Source: Lachnospiraceae bacterium (GTDB lineage: Bacteria > Bacillota > Clostridia > Lachnospirales > Lachnospiraceae). From it: 63,341 nt of DNA. Below the pieces are notes generated by a model. That model worked only from the letters and a program-made list of their open reading frames with translations. It had not been told where the DNA came from and searched no databases. Both the position numbers and the translations under genes were made by a program. Position 1 is the stretch's first letter, and each line of letters begins with the position of its first letter. Location: the NCBI GenBank assembly GCA_017621975.1, contig JAGARW010000043.1, positions 1-63,341 on the forward strand. Reading direction: 5' to 3'. Below, piece after piece: positions 49,615 through 58,796 of the stretch.

Positions 49615-51207
49615 TTACGCCCTTTCCTTATATTCCGTCGGCGTGACGCCGGTATTTTTCTTAAAGGTCCTGCTGAAATAATTCGGGTCCGCGTAACCGA
49701 TCTCACCGCAGATCTCCTTCATTGACATATCTGTTTTCAAAAGCAGCTCCTTGGCGCGGTTCATACGGATCTCCGTCACATATTCCACAAAGTTCCGCCC
49801 TGTCTCCTCCTTGAATATCTTACTGAAATAGTAGGGGCTGATCTCTACCTCCCGCGACACGTCGTCGAGCGAAATATCTTTGTTGTAATGACTGTCAATA
49901 TACTTCCGGGCGCGCTCTACGACGCTGACGGACTGCTCTTCCCTCTTCCCCGCCACATTCCGGCCGGCATTCGCCATTTTCTCAACAAACCATACCCTCA
50001 CCTCATCCAGACTCTCTGTCTCCAACAGACTCGGCAGATAATCCCGGCGGCTCCTGAAATGATAGACTCCGCCTCCCGTTTCATAGGCGATATGCTCCGC
50101 CCAGAGAACAAACTCAAGCGATTTGAGCTTAATATCCGTCATATACTCCGCATGGTTTTCCTCCATCCAGTCAAAAAAGCGGTTCGATTCCGCAACAACA
50201 CCGTTTACATCGCCCTTCTCCATCAATTCAAACAGCATTTTCTCCGTGTCAGCCGGATAATTTTCTTCATACATGACGCCAACCGGCGCATCGTCGACAT
50301 GCGCCACCCGGTTCGTTGTCTGTATGAGCGCGTTCAGCGCTTCATTATAGGATTCCGCCGCCTCGTGGATGCGCTTCACCGAGCCGATGCCGACGCGGAA
50401 TGCAACGTCTGTCCGCGCTTTCAGCTTTCGCGCCAGCTCGCGCGACTTCTCGATCAGCAGAATTCTTTCATTATATTCAAGTTTAGATTCCTTGCACGGA
50501 ACAAGAACCGGTATCTTATTTGCCATGACCTGTCCCATAATGCCCGGCAGATAATCGTCCGTTACTTCCCGTATTTCTTTATACGCGTTTTGGACGCGGA
50601 TGCTCGCGCCGACCGCGTTCGTCATATGATTGCCTTCCTGCTCTTCCCCGCAGACGAGCGCCGCCATATAAGCGTAATCCTCCGAAATGCCGAGCAGATT
50701 TTTGAAATTTTCAATATCCTCGTCAAAATATTCATGATATAAAAGGCTTTGAATCAGACCGTTTTCGATGATCGGGATGACCGTTTCCATTTTTTCCCGG
50801 ATCATCAGGTCCTGGCTGCGCTTTTCCCGTTCTTTGCCGATAATGCGCATCGCGCGCCGCAGCACCGCGACGATCTTTTCCCGTTCCACCGGCTTGTTCA
50901 AATACTCCAGCACGCCGATGCTCAACGCCTCCTTGGCATAATCAAATTTGTCGTACGCGGACATAATGATAAAGACGGTGTGCGTATTCGCCTCCCGTAT
51001 TTCCTTCATGGCGTCGATGCCGTTGATGCCGGGCATCTGAATATCCATCACGGCAATATCCGGCCGGAAACGTTCTGCCAGTTCAATCACGCTTCTTCCC
51101 GTCTTTGCCGATTCGATCACACATTCGCCCGCAAATTCTTTTTCAATGATGAATTTCAGAGAATCGATTACGATTCCCTCGTCGTCCGCAAGCATAATCT
51201 TATACAT
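49615..51207 (-). CDS. AraC-type response regulator
   Basis: 530 residues. Receiver with DIAVMDIQMPGINGIDAM (phospho-Asp), a long linker, and a C-terminal AraC domain with SPYYFSKIFKEETGRNFVEY, then MSMKEICGEIGYADPNYFSR. Overlaps the kinase gene by 8 bases. It most likely activates the ChvE/MmsAB operon next to it. Confidence 0.9.
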   Translation of the reverse strand: MYKIMLADDEGIVIDSLKFIIEKEFAGECVIESAKTGRSVIELAERFRPDIAVMDIQMPGINGIDAMKEIREANTHTVFIIMSAYDKFDYAKEALSIGVLEYLNKPVEREKIVAVLRRAMRIIGKEREKRSQDLMIREKMETVIPIIENGLIQSLLYHEYFDEDIENFKNLLGISEDYAYMAALVCGEEQEGNHMTNAVGASIRVQNAYKEIREVTDDYLPGIMGQVMANKIPVLVPCKESKLEYNERILLIEKSRELARKLKARTDVAFRVGIGSVKRIHEAAESYNEALNALIQTTNRVAHVDDAPVGVMYEENYPADTEKMLFELMEKGDVNGVVAESNRFFDWMEENHAEYMTDIKLKSLEFVLWAEHIAYETGGGVYHFRSRRDYLPSLLETESLDEVRVWFVEKMANAGRNVAGKREEQSVSVVERARKYIDSHYNKDISLDDVSREVEISPYYFSKIFKEETGRNFVEYVTEIRMNRAKELLLKTDMSMKEICGEIGYADPNYFSRTFKKNTGVTPTEYKERA

Positions 51208-52690
51208 CTTCGTATTCCCCTTCCCTGACAGGAATATAGATCAGTACCTCTGTTCCTTTATTTTCTCCTTCGCTGATAATTGAAATAACGTCTTCTTCAT
51301 TCAAAAACAACCGCAGTCTGCCGATAACGTTATCCAGACCGATGCCGTTGGAATCCTTTGACAGATCCGCCGCTTTAAGCTGACTTGACATAATTTTGTC
51401 GATCGTCTCCTGCGCAATTCCGATGCCATTGTCTTTCACGCTGATACAGATCGTATCGTTCATCCGGTAAACCGAAAGCAGTATCTCGCCTTCCCAGTCT
51501 ATGTTGCGGATTCCGTAATTGACGCAATTTTCTACGAGCGGCTGCAAGATCATGCTCGGAACCTGCACGCCGAGCAGTCTCTCGTCCACACGCTTGCGGA
51601 AATGAATATCTCCCGAAAACCGAACGTTTAAAATATAAATATAAGTGTCCACAAGCGCAATTTCTTCCGCCAGCGTCACCGTATCGTTATTTTTCTTAAC
51701 GTTATAACGGAAGAAATCAGCCACCTTCTGCACATAATGATAGGTGCGGTCGGCTCCCTCCATCATGGCGAGCTGCGCGCCGGCATTGAGCGTATTAAAC
51801 AGGAAATGCGGATTGATCTGCGCCTGAAGGTATTTGATCTGCGCATCCTTTAAATGTGTCTCCATCATCAGCTCCTTTTCCTTCATAGCGCGCTCGTTCT
51901 CCATACTCTGCTTCACCCGCTCGATATACTCGCGGATACTGACGATCATCTGATTAAACGCCTTGCTCACGCTGCCGACCTCATCCTGCGTAACGACCGG
52001 CAGAAGCTCTACGTCCAGATTGCCCTTCGCCACCTCGTCCGCCGTTTCCGCAAGCTCTTTCAACGGACTTGTGATCGTCCTTGTAAGCAGGACGATCAGA
52101 ATAATATTGCTGGCTCCGACAAGCAGCAGCGTAACGATATTGATCGTTTCCAGATACTGCATCGTAACGGACAGCGCCTGATATCTGCCGGCATTCGCAT
52201 GAAACTGTTCGTTATTCAGACTATTGATATACGTATTGATATAGTCATAAATCTTCGTCGCCTTTTCATAACGCGCCTTGACCTTCTCCACATTGCCGCC
52301 CCGCTTTGCATCGATCGTCTGATTCGTCAGCGACAAATACTCCTCCGACATGCTCCTGATGTTTTTTTCCATCAGCTTTAAGTCATTGCCGTAGATGCGA
52401 CCGTTCAGTTCCCCAATCAGCTTGGAATAATCCTGTTCGTTGCGGTAATAATCCTCCATTGCATCGCTCGTCCGCGTATTTAAATAATCCGTCATGCTCG
52501 TCTGCACGCCAGACAGCGTGTCCGCAAGTTTGTTCAGACTGATATTGCTCAAATAAACCTCATCAAGGCGGTTGATCATGTGATTGACATTCACATACAT
52601 GAAAAAATTGACGATCAGAATAATGAGCGTTGTCAGAATGAACACGCACAGCATTTTTGCACGGATCGTAAGCTTACGGAGTCTGTCCAT
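51200..52690 (-). CDS. YesM-type sensor kinase with HAMP domain
   Basis: 496 residues from ATG 52690, chosen because GGAGGTGATGAGA lies before it. Two membrane spans (about 10 to 32 and 180 to 203) bracket an external helical sensor domain; then HAMP (SPLKELAETADEVAKGNLDV), QAQINPHFLFNTLNAGAQLA with the phospho-His, and an ATPase domain with DNGIGIAQETIDK. Start overlaps the membrane-anchored binding-protein gene by 17 bases. Helical external domains of this kind often read the state of a sugar-binding protein. Confidence 0.88.
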   Translation of the reverse strand: MDRLRKLTIRAKMLCVFILTTLIILIVNFFMYVNVNHMINRLDEVYLSNISLNKLADTLSGVQTSMTDYLNTRTSDAMEDYYRNEQDYSKLIGELNGRIYGNDLKLMEKNIRSMSEEYLSLTNQTIDAKRGGNVEKVKARYEKATKIYDYINTYINSLNNEQFHANAGRYQALSVTMQYLETINIVTLLLVGASNIILIVLLTRTITSPLKELAETADEVAKGNLDVELLPVVTQDEVGSVSKAFNQMIVSIREYIERVKQSMENERAMKEKELMMETHLKDAQIKYLQAQINPHFLFNTLNAGAQLAMMEGADRTYHYVQKVADFFRYNVKKNNDTVTLAEEIALVDTYIYILNVRFSGDIHFRKRVDERLLGVQVPSMILQPLVENCVNYGIRNIDWEGEILLSVYRMNDTICISVKDNGIGIAQETIDKIMSSQLKAADLSKDSNGIGLDNVIGRLRLFLNEEDVISIISEGENKGTEVLIYIPVREGEYEDV

Positions 52691-53747
52691 TCTCATCACC
52701 TCCGAGATAATCTCTTACGTTCTGTATCGTAATCACATTGGTGCCGACGCTGAAATACTCGCTGACATATCCGTTCGTCCGGTATTCGTCCATTGCCTCC
52801 ACACAATATTTTCCCATTTCTTCCGTGTCGATCGATATGGTGGAACGCACAACGTTCCTCTCAACCGCGCGCAGGATCGTTTCAGAATCATAATTGCCGA
52901 TAATATCGATCTGTCCCACCATATTATAATCGACAACCGCCTGATACGTACAAGAGGTGGACAGCTCGTCAAGACAAATAATGACGTCCGGAAGCGGCGT
53001 TTCCATCAATATCTTACGAATGGATTCCTCCGCGTCAAACGCTCCCTGATTTTCTACGGCAACCGCCCGCACTTGTATTTCTCCCAGATTTTCCTTTTCC
53101 GTCTCTTCCGCAACCGCCTCCTGAATGCCGGAAAAAATAATATTCTGACTTGTGTCCGCCGTATCGGCGCTCATCAGCACAAGCACGTCCTTTACTTCTT
53201 TTTCCTTGATCGTCATAACCTGCCTGCCGTATTCTCTGCCGAGGTTGTAATTGCTCACGCCGACATAGCTCTTACGGATTCCCTGACTGTTGTCCCCGAG
53301 CACCGTGACGACGGGAATTCCCTTCTCCTGCGCCTCAAGCAGATAAGCCGTCATCGCAGGCGATTCGTCCGCTTCGAGAATAATGCCGTCCACGCCGGAC
53401 ATAATCGCGATCTGCAAAAGCTCCTCCCGGGAATAATCCACGCTTAGGTTGCTGCCAAGCATCTCCACATAGGCGCCGGTCTCCCTGCCCGCTTCCTTCG
53501 CGCTCTGGTAGACAGACTGCCAGAACGCCGAATCGTGGTCCGACGGAATCAAAACATAGTAAGCGTCGTAGCTCTCATAATCCACATCTTCCAGAAGCTC
53601 CGCGCTCCGCATCATATTTTCCCTGAAAAAGAACATACTGCCCACTGCAATGAGCAATATAAAAGCAACAGAGCAAATACAGCCAATAATAAGCGCCCTG
53701 TTGCCTCCGTTATAATTCTGTAAGCCGTCGTTTTCTTTTTTACGCAT
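52674..53747 (-). CDS. Membrane-anchored periplasmic-binding-type sensor protein
   Basis: 357 residues. One uncleaved-looking N-terminal span (ALIIGCICSVAFILLIAVGS, about residues 18 to 40), no lipobox, then a Peripla_BP_4 domain (YVLIPSDHDSAFWQSVYQSA, LEAQEKGIPVVTVLGDNSQG, YVGVSNYNLGREYGRQVM, PDVIICLDELSTSCTYQAVV). The anchoring and its overlap with the kinase gene point to a ligand sensor for the kinase more than to a transport role. AAAGAAAGAAA lies before ATG 53747, inside the end of the DUF1836 gene. Confidence 0.82.
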   Translation of the reverse strand: MRKKENDGLQNYNGGNRALIIGCICSVAFILLIAVGSMFFFRENMMRSAELLEDVDYESYDAYYVLIPSDHDSAFWQSVYQSAKEAGRETGAYVEMLGSNLSVDYSREELLQIAIMSGVDGIILEADESPAMTAYLLEAQEKGIPVVTVLGDNSQGIRKSYVGVSNYNLGREYGRQVMTIKEKEVKDVLVLMSADTADTSQNIIFSGIQEAVAEETEKENLGEIQVRAVAVENQGAFDAEESIRKILMETPLPDVIICLDELSTSCTYQAVVDYNMVGQIDIIGNYDSETILRAVERNVVRSTISIDTEEMGKYCVEAMDEYRTNGYVSEYFSVGTNVITIQNVRDYLGGDENGQTP

Positions 53748-54387
53748 TTTCTTTCTTTTTATCCCTATCCTTCGTCTTACCGTTTCCCTCTTCCTGCTCT
53801 TCGCGGAAGCTGTCGATGACCTTTTCGATCAGCATTTTTTTCATATAAACGTCAAAGCTCAGGCAGCATATAAACGCAAACTTATGCAGAAAATCCGCCT
53901 GCTCCGCCGGCGCGTCCGCAAACGCACGTTCCGCCGCTTCGTATTTGCCCATGACGTCCGCTTTCAGCCGCTCGATCTGATCGTCCTGCATGTGGAACAC
54001 TTCGTCGTAGACCGCTACGAGGTCAAGCCCGCCCTTCGTTCCAAAATACCGCTCCGTAATCGGTCCAAGCAGAGTCTGGATATCCGTAATCGACAAAATA
54101 TTTTTATAATAATAAATAAAGATCAAAAGCAGCACATGCTCCTTGGAATACTTCTTCTTAACCGGAGGCGGAAGCAGATCGTTTTTGGCATAATTATTAA
54201 TCATCGTCTTTGTCAGTATCTTATCGTTTTCTGGATTGCGCGCCGCCGTCTTAAGCTTTCTGTCCATAAACGTCAGCACCTGATCCATATACAGATCGAT
54301 GTTTGGAATCTCTTCCGATCTGATATAGTCGATCCGGTCAAAACTTGCCATGATGCTGTTCAATAAATCCGTCGTATCGATTTTCAT
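53740..54387 (-). CDS. DUF1836 protein leading the module 3 sensor operon
   Basis: 215 residues from ATG 54387 (GGAGCAAGGC before it). DUF1836 (YkrK-like) pattern: IPNIDLYMDQVLTFMDRKLK, LTKTMINNYAKNDLLPPPVK, KKYSKEHVLLLIFIYYYKNI and LSITDIQTLLGPI, which resembles a MerR-like DNA-binding start. The C-terminus is charged (EEQEEGNGKTKDRDKKKENA). Its end overlaps the sensor gene by 8 bases, so it belongs to this operon. It may be a repressor of the operon; nothing known ties the family to sugar sensing. Confidence 0.75.
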   Translation of the reverse strand: MKIDTTDLLNSIMASFDRIDYIRSEEIPNIDLYMDQVLTFMDRKLKTAARNPENDKILTKTMINNYAKNDLLPPPVKKKYSKEHVLLLIFIYYYKNILSITDIQTLLGPITERYFGTKGGLDLVAVYDEVFHMQDDQIERLKADVMGKYEAAERAFADAPAEQADFLHKFAFICCLSFDVYMKKMLIEKVIDSFREEQEEGNGKTKDRDKKKENA

Positions 54388-54572
54388 GCCTTGCTCCATT
54401 CTGAACGTTTCCGCCGTCGTTTTCCCTATTCTTATAGTATATAGTTTTTAGAACTACATGACAAGCATTTCTTTCCCGGCGCGTTTCCCTTTACTTTAAA
54501 ACTTTAATATGTTAAAATATAAAAAGTTTGAGCTTGACCGATTGATTTTATACTGCGAATAAGGAGGGCATT

Positions 54573-54869
54573 ATGAACAAAAAAATCAAAACCGATGCCG
54601 CAGACCATCTGTTTGATGCGATTCTAAGTTTGAATACAAAAGAAGAATGCTATAATTTTTTTGAAGATCTGTGTACCGTAAACGAGCTGCTTTCACTCTC
54701 GCAGCGTTTTGAAGTAGCCGCAATGCTGAGGCAGCGTTGCACGTATCTGGAGATCGCCGAAAAAACCGGCGCTTCTACCGCCACGATCAGCCGCGTCAAC
54801 CGTTCCCTGAACTATGGAACGGACGGTTACGAGCTTGTTTTTGACCGGCTCGCCAAGCAGGAAAAATAA
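54573..54869 (+). CDS. yerC: YerC/YecD family TrpR-related regulator
   Basis: 98 residues, the usual length. The TrpR-like helix-turn-helix is in LLSLSQRFEVAAMLRQRCTY, then LEIAEKTGASTATISRVNRS. AAGGAGGGCATT precedes ATG 54573. Single gene, diverging from the DUF1836 gene across 185 bases, and followed by a terminator. In other Firmicutes the family sits near purine, histidine or helicase genes; its target is not known here. Confidence 0.88.
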   Translation: MNKKIKTDAADHLFDAILSLNTKEECYNFFEDLCTVNELLSLSQRFEVAAMLRQRCTYLEIAEKTGASTATISRVNRSLNYGTDGYELVFDRLAKQEK

Positions 54870-54880
54870 AAGGAAAGAAA

Positions 54881-54928
54881 AAAGAGGACGTCTTCCGTCA
54901 TTATGCGGCCTGAGAGCGTCCTCTTTTT
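54881..54928. terminator. Bidirectional terminator between yerC and bactofilin
   Basis: AAAGAGGACG/CGTCCTCTTT stem with a 26-base loop and T run; converging genes on both sides. Confidence 0.75.
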
Positions 54929-54935
54929 ATACCGT

Positions 54936-55343
54936 CTATTCGTTTTGCGCTTCCGCGCTTTTTGCTGCCGCAGCGCTCTGCGGCGCCGCTTCGTCGTCCA
55001 TAAAGCACTGTCCGCGGAAAACGGCGTTTTCATCGACGATCAGCTTCTTTGTATGCAGATTGCCGTTGACCTTGCCGGTCGCTGAAATGACAATCTTTTC
55101 TTTTGCGATCAGATCGCCTTCCACCGATCCGCCGACCATGATCGTAGACGCGGTCACATTGCCGCTTATCCTGCCGCTCACACCGAGCACAAGCGCTCCT
55201 TCGATCTTCACGTCGCCTTTAATCAGCCCGTCTACCCGCGTCGTCTCTTTTGCGTACAGCGTCCCTTCAAACACGGCGTCCTGTCCGATAATGCTTTTGA
55301 TTTTTACATTCGGTGTTTCATTCGTATCTTTTCTTGATAACAT
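54936..55343 (-). CDS. Bactofilin
   Basis: 135 residues. The core (residues about 14 to 110) is a regular series of short beta-type repeats (SIIGQDAVFEGTLYAKETTR, VDGLIKGDVKIEGALVLGVS, GRISGNVTASTIMVGGSVEG), the beta-helix of polymer-forming bactofilins. The tail is Ala-rich. It assembles into filaments at the membrane. It is 8 bases after the M23-like gene, the common bactofilin/LytM pairing. Confidence 0.9.
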   Translation of the reverse strand: MLSRKDTNETPNVKIKSIIGQDAVFEGTLYAKETTRVDGLIKGDVKIEGALVLGVSGRISGNVTASTIMVGGSVEGDLIAKEKIVISATGKVNGNLHTKKLIVDENAVFRGQCFMDDEAAPQSAAAAKSAEAQNE

Positions 55344-55351
55344 ATTTCCTC

Positions 55352-56158
55352 CTAACCGTACACTTCCAACAGCTCCAGCGGATCGATCAGCGCTCCGTCC
55401 TTTGTAATCTGATAACCGAGCCTTTCCTCCGGAGACTGCATTTCATACAACGCGCCGCCGCGCTCCACCTCGTCGCCTTCCGATACCGCCGGTTCGGAAG
55501 CCGCTCTATAAATAGAAGTATATCCGTTTCCATGATCAAGCACAACGCGGTAACCATAAGCCGCATCCGGCTCTGCCGCCGCAACTGTGCCGCTTGCCGT
55601 CGCAATGACCTTTGTACCTGCCGATGCGGAAAATACGACGATCGGTTCCCCGTCCGTCAGATCCGTCTCCGCATCCGCCGTATTCTCTCCGGCGTCCTCA
55701 GCTTCGTTATCCGTCTCTCCGCCTTCCGCCTCTTCCGTCTGCATCTCGGAGCTTTCCAGTATTACCGCAGGTCCTGCCAACGGGAAACCGCTCGGGATTT
55801 TCCTTTCTTCTTCCTCCCGCTCCTGCTCCTTCTTTGTTTCTTCATTCTGTGTCACCGTATCGCTCAAAAGAGCGACTTTATCGGACAATTCCGAATTTTC
55901 CGCCGCAAGCGTCTGGTTTTCCGCCGTCAGCTCGTCCACCATGCTTTGTAAGTCCGTTTCCCGCTTCTGCATCTCGCCAAGCGCCGCCGAATGATGGATG
56001 GCAACGCCGGCAGATATAACGAGCGCCGCCGCGATCAGGGCAAGCAGTATTGTTACGAGCGTCTTGCCAAGATAAAACGGATGTATCCCGCCGTCAGGCG
56101 AATCGGAAACGATCATGACCGTATAATTGATTCGTTTTTTATGTTTTCCGGATTCCAC
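55352..56158 (-). CDS. Membrane-anchored M23/LytM-like protein with degenerate active site (GTG start)
   Basis: 268 residues from GTG 56158, which has GGAGGTGA five bases before it; an upstream ATG at 56284 lacks a ribosome site. One membrane span ([20 protein letters not shown]), a coiled coil ([20 protein letters not shown]), an acidic linker and a LytM-like domain: [33 protein letters not shown]. The HxH motif of active M23 enzymes and the YxHLS His are absent, so it is probably a non-enzymatic LytM regulator that acts with the bactofilin. Confidence 0.75.
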   Translation of the reverse strand: MESGKHKKRINYTVMIVSDSPDGGIHPFYLGKTLVTILLALIAAALVISAGVAIHHSAALGEMQKRETDLQSMVDELTAENQTLAAENSELSDKVALLSDTVTQNEETKKEQEREEEERKIPSGFPLAGPAVILESSEMQTEEAEGGETDNEAEDAGENTADAETDLTDGEPIVVFSASAGTKVIATASGTVAAAEPDAAYGYRVVLDHGNGYTSIYRAASEPAVSEGDEVERGGALYEMQSPEERLGYQITKDGALIDPLELLEVYG

Positions 56159-56362
56159 TTTGTTCACCTCCGTATTTTCGATTCTATCATAGTTTTTCTG
56201 CTTTGTAAAATTTTTCTTAATATTTTCGTAATATTTCAAGTTTTTTTCATGAAGTTTATACTTCTTTTCTTTACTTTTTTCCATATCTATGCTATTCTAA
56301 CTTTGTTGCAGCAAGACGCTGCAGCGGACAATTTTATTTTTATTTTTTTGGAGGTATCTGAA

Positions 56363-56563
56363 ATGAACAAAGGTACAGTAAAGTGGTTCAACAACCAGAA
56401 AGGTTACGGATTCATTTCTGACGAGCAGGGAAATGACGTATTCGTACACTACTCAGGATTAAACATGGAAGGTTTCAAGTCTCTTGAAGAAGGCGCTTCC
56501 GTTGAGTTCGAAGTAGTAAACGGCGAAAAAGGTCCTCAGGCAGTCAACGTAACTAAGTTATAA
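56363..56563 (+). CDS. cspA: Cold-shock protein (CspA family)
   Basis: 66 residues, with RNP1 KGYGFISD and RNP2 VFVHYSG motifs of the single-domain CSD fold; binds RNA and single-stranded DNA. TTTTTTGGAGGTATCTGAA precedes ATG 56363. The leader has a small hairpin GCAGC/GCTGC near 56310. A terminator lies at 56688. Diverges from the M23-like gene. Confidence 0.95.
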   Translation: MNKGTVKWFNNQKGYGFISDEQGNDVFVHYSGLNMEGFKSLEEGASVEFEVVNGEKGPQAVNVTKL

Positions 56564-56687
56564 GATTTTCTTTCTTATAACGCTCTATAATCAGTTTTTC
56601 GATGTGCCTTTTCTTATATAAATTGACATGACATACACGACTCATTTTATTTTAGAAATACGCAATATTGTTTTAACGGATTATGAG

Positions 56688-56719
56688 AAGAACCAGTCTC
56701 ACAGACTGGTTCTTTTTTT
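56688..56719 (+). terminator. Terminator after cspA
   Basis: AAGAACCAGTCT-CAC-AGACTGGTTCTT followed by TTTTT; perfect 12-base stem. Confidence 0.9.
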
Positions 56720-56737
56720 CAGAGAGGAGAAATTATT

Positions 56738-57709
56738 ATGATGAAAAAACGAGCCTTACCATTTTTAACCGCTGCGATCACAGCCGCCGCTCTTTTAACA
56801 GCCTGCGGCGCGGAAAAACAGCTTCCTCAGCTCACCCCGACTGAAAATGAAGCGCAGACCGAAGATGCCGGGAATACGCCAAATGCGGGAATCGAAACGT
56901 CCTCGCAGGAGACGGAAAGCGCCGGTACGGATACGGCCGCAGAAACGGACGCTCCCCTGACTGCCGCCGAAGCTTCCGCGGCAGACGCCGATCTGACAAA
57001 CGACTCTCTCGGTCCGGTCAGCTTCACGCCAAACGAAAACGGCTATTCTATGGTATACGGAAGCAATGTGCTGCATGCTTATTTCAAACGTCAGAACGTC
57101 ATCGCAGGCAGCGGAAAAATGACAATCATAAATAGAGCGGATGATTCCGTCGTTGAAGAGATCGATCTGAAAGATACGGAAAAATGCATCGTCGGAGAAC
57201 AGGATTCCACCTTCTCCCTGCTCGGCTGGGACGGCGGCACACACCTGATCATCTGTCTGAAGGATACGCCTGCCAGCGGCGAATCATATTATGTAAACCT
57301 AGAAGAAGGCGCTTTCACATCCGCAGACGGCACGATCCGTTCCAAGGCGGTTACCGATTCCGAAACATGGCGTTACGGCGTCGCTCCTTACGGCATCATT
57401 CCAGCCCTGCCAAGCGGTTCCGCAGTCTATGTCGGGGATGTGCTTTCCGCAGATCTTCTCGTGCGGCAGCCTGCCGCTTATGCAAAAATTGAAAATTATG
57501 ATGAAAACAGAGTCCGGTTCAACGAAAAAGAATTCGAAAAGGATGGAAAACTGGAAATCAAGATCTACCAGATCGGCGACGATCCCTTTACCGTCACCTT
57601 CTATGACGGCGACGATAATCCGATCGGAAGCGTCACGCTTTCCTATACGGCGTCCATGCCCCCTGAGCCGGAAGAAGAAGCGCCCAGAAAATCTGTTACA
57701 AACTTATAG
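56738..57709 (+). CDS. Hypothetical lipoprotein (323 aa)
   Basis: Signal with lipobox LLTAC at the start (Cys near residue 22), a Glu/Thr/Ala-rich linker to about residue 95, then a beta-rich globular domain (MVYGSNVLHAYFKRQNVIAG, DSTFSLLGWDGGTHLIIC, AVYVGDVLSADLLVRQPAAY, GDDPFTVTFYDGDDNPIGSV). AGAGAGGAGAAATTATT precedes the start. Membrane-anchored outside the cell. No known family; Ig-like folds are possible. Confidence 0.75.
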   Translation: MMKKRALPFLTAAITAAALLTACGAEKQLPQLTPTENEAQTEDAGNTPNAGIETSSQETESAGTDTAAETDAPLTAAEASAADADLTNDSLGPVSFTPNENGYSMVYGSNVLHAYFKRQNVIAGSGKMTIINRADDSVVEEIDLKDTEKCIVGEQDSTFSLLGWDGGTHLIICLKDTPASGESYYVNLEEGAFTSADGTIRSKAVTDSETWRYGVAPYGIIPALPSGSAVYVGDVLSADLLVRQPAAYAKIENYDENRVRFNEKEFEKDGKLEIKIYQIGDDPFTVTFYDGDDNPIGSVTLSYTASMPPEPEEEAPRKSVTNL

Positions 57710-57818
57710 GGCGTAGACCGACCAAAACGACCGCCGCAGAAAGCGCATATTTCAGATCCTGACGGAGCCGCTGCGCGCAGAATGTCTTTCGAATCTTGGC
57801 ACATTCGCAAACGTCATT

Positions 57819-58592
57819 CTACCGCAGCAGCTCCATTATTTTTTCGATCTCCATTGTTCCTCCGAAAAGCGACAGCGCACTGCCGATCGTCACATGGACG
57901 CGCCCTTTCCCGACGCGTTTCAAAAGCCTTATATCCTCATAATCGTGCACGCCGCCCGCATAGGTCACAGGAATCTGTTCAAAACCGCCCAGCATTTCAA
58001 CAAGCGGTATCTCAATTCCGTTTGCCTTTCCTTCCACATCGACCGCATGGATCAAAAATTCACTGCAATATCCCGCAAAAAAGTCAAGCGCCTTTTCATC
58101 GAGTACAATATCCGTATATTTCTGCCATCTGTCGGTCACAATATAATACTGCCCGTTCTTTTTGCGGCAGCTTAAATCAAGCACAAGACGCTCTCTGCCG
58201 ACCTGAGCGCGCAGCTTTTCCAGATTGTCATAATCGATCTGTCCGTCGCGGAACACATACGACGTCACAATGACATGAGACGCGCCCGCATCCAGATACT
58301 GCGCGGCGTTTCTGTCATCGATTCCGCCGCCGACCTGCAGCCCCTGCGGATAGGCGGACAGCGCAAGAAGCGCCTGCGCCTTTGTCGCTTCAAAATAATC
58401 GCTGCCCTCTTTGTTGAGCAGGATCACATGTCCGCCGCGAATGCCAAGCTTTTGATAATAGCGTGCAAAATAATCGGCGTTTTCAACCGATGTAAAATTT
58501 TCCTTTGCAAAATCGCCTTCATCCTTAAGGCTGCCTCCTACGATCTGCTTCACCTTTCCGTTATGAATATCGATACATGGTCTGAACTGCAT
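57819..58592 (-). CDS. hisA: HisA, eukaryote-type (HIS6-like) ProFAR isomerase
   Basis: 257 residues from ATG 58592 (GGGAGAAGACGGT before it). Opens MQFRPCIDIHNGKVKQIVGG with catalytic Asp8; second catalytic Asp is in LVLDLSCRKKNG; phosphate loops GLQVGGGIDD and VTYAGGVHDYED. The sequence style (DRWQKYTDIVLDEKALDFFA) is of the HIS6/TIGR02129 group. It isomerises ProFAR to PRFAR in histidine synthesis. It stands alone, away from other his genes. Confidence 0.88.
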   Translation of the reverse strand: MQFRPCIDIHNGKVKQIVGGSLKDEGDFAKENFTSVENADYFARYYQKLGIRGGHVILLNKEGSDYFEATKAQALLALSAYPQGLQVGGGIDDRNAAQYLDAGASHVIVTSYVFRDGQIDYDNLEKLRAQVGRERLVLDLSCRKKNGQYYIVTDRWQKYTDIVLDEKALDFFAGYCSEFLIHAVDVEGKANGIEIPLVEMLGGFEQIPVTYAGGVHDYEDIRLLKRVGKGRVHVTIGSALSLFGGTMEIEKIMELLR

Positions 58593-58796
58593 ACCGTCTT
58601 CTCCCATCCGTCCGCTTTTCTTATTTTTATATTTTACAACTTTTTATATTTTACAACAGCCCGCGTCTTCATACAAATGATTTCTATCTGTTTTATGTAT
58701 AAAATCCGCTGCGCCGAACATACTACCAATGAAAGAATCGACAGGCAAAGCCTTTGATTCCCAATTTCACAGTGAAATCAGAAAAGGAGCGAATTT

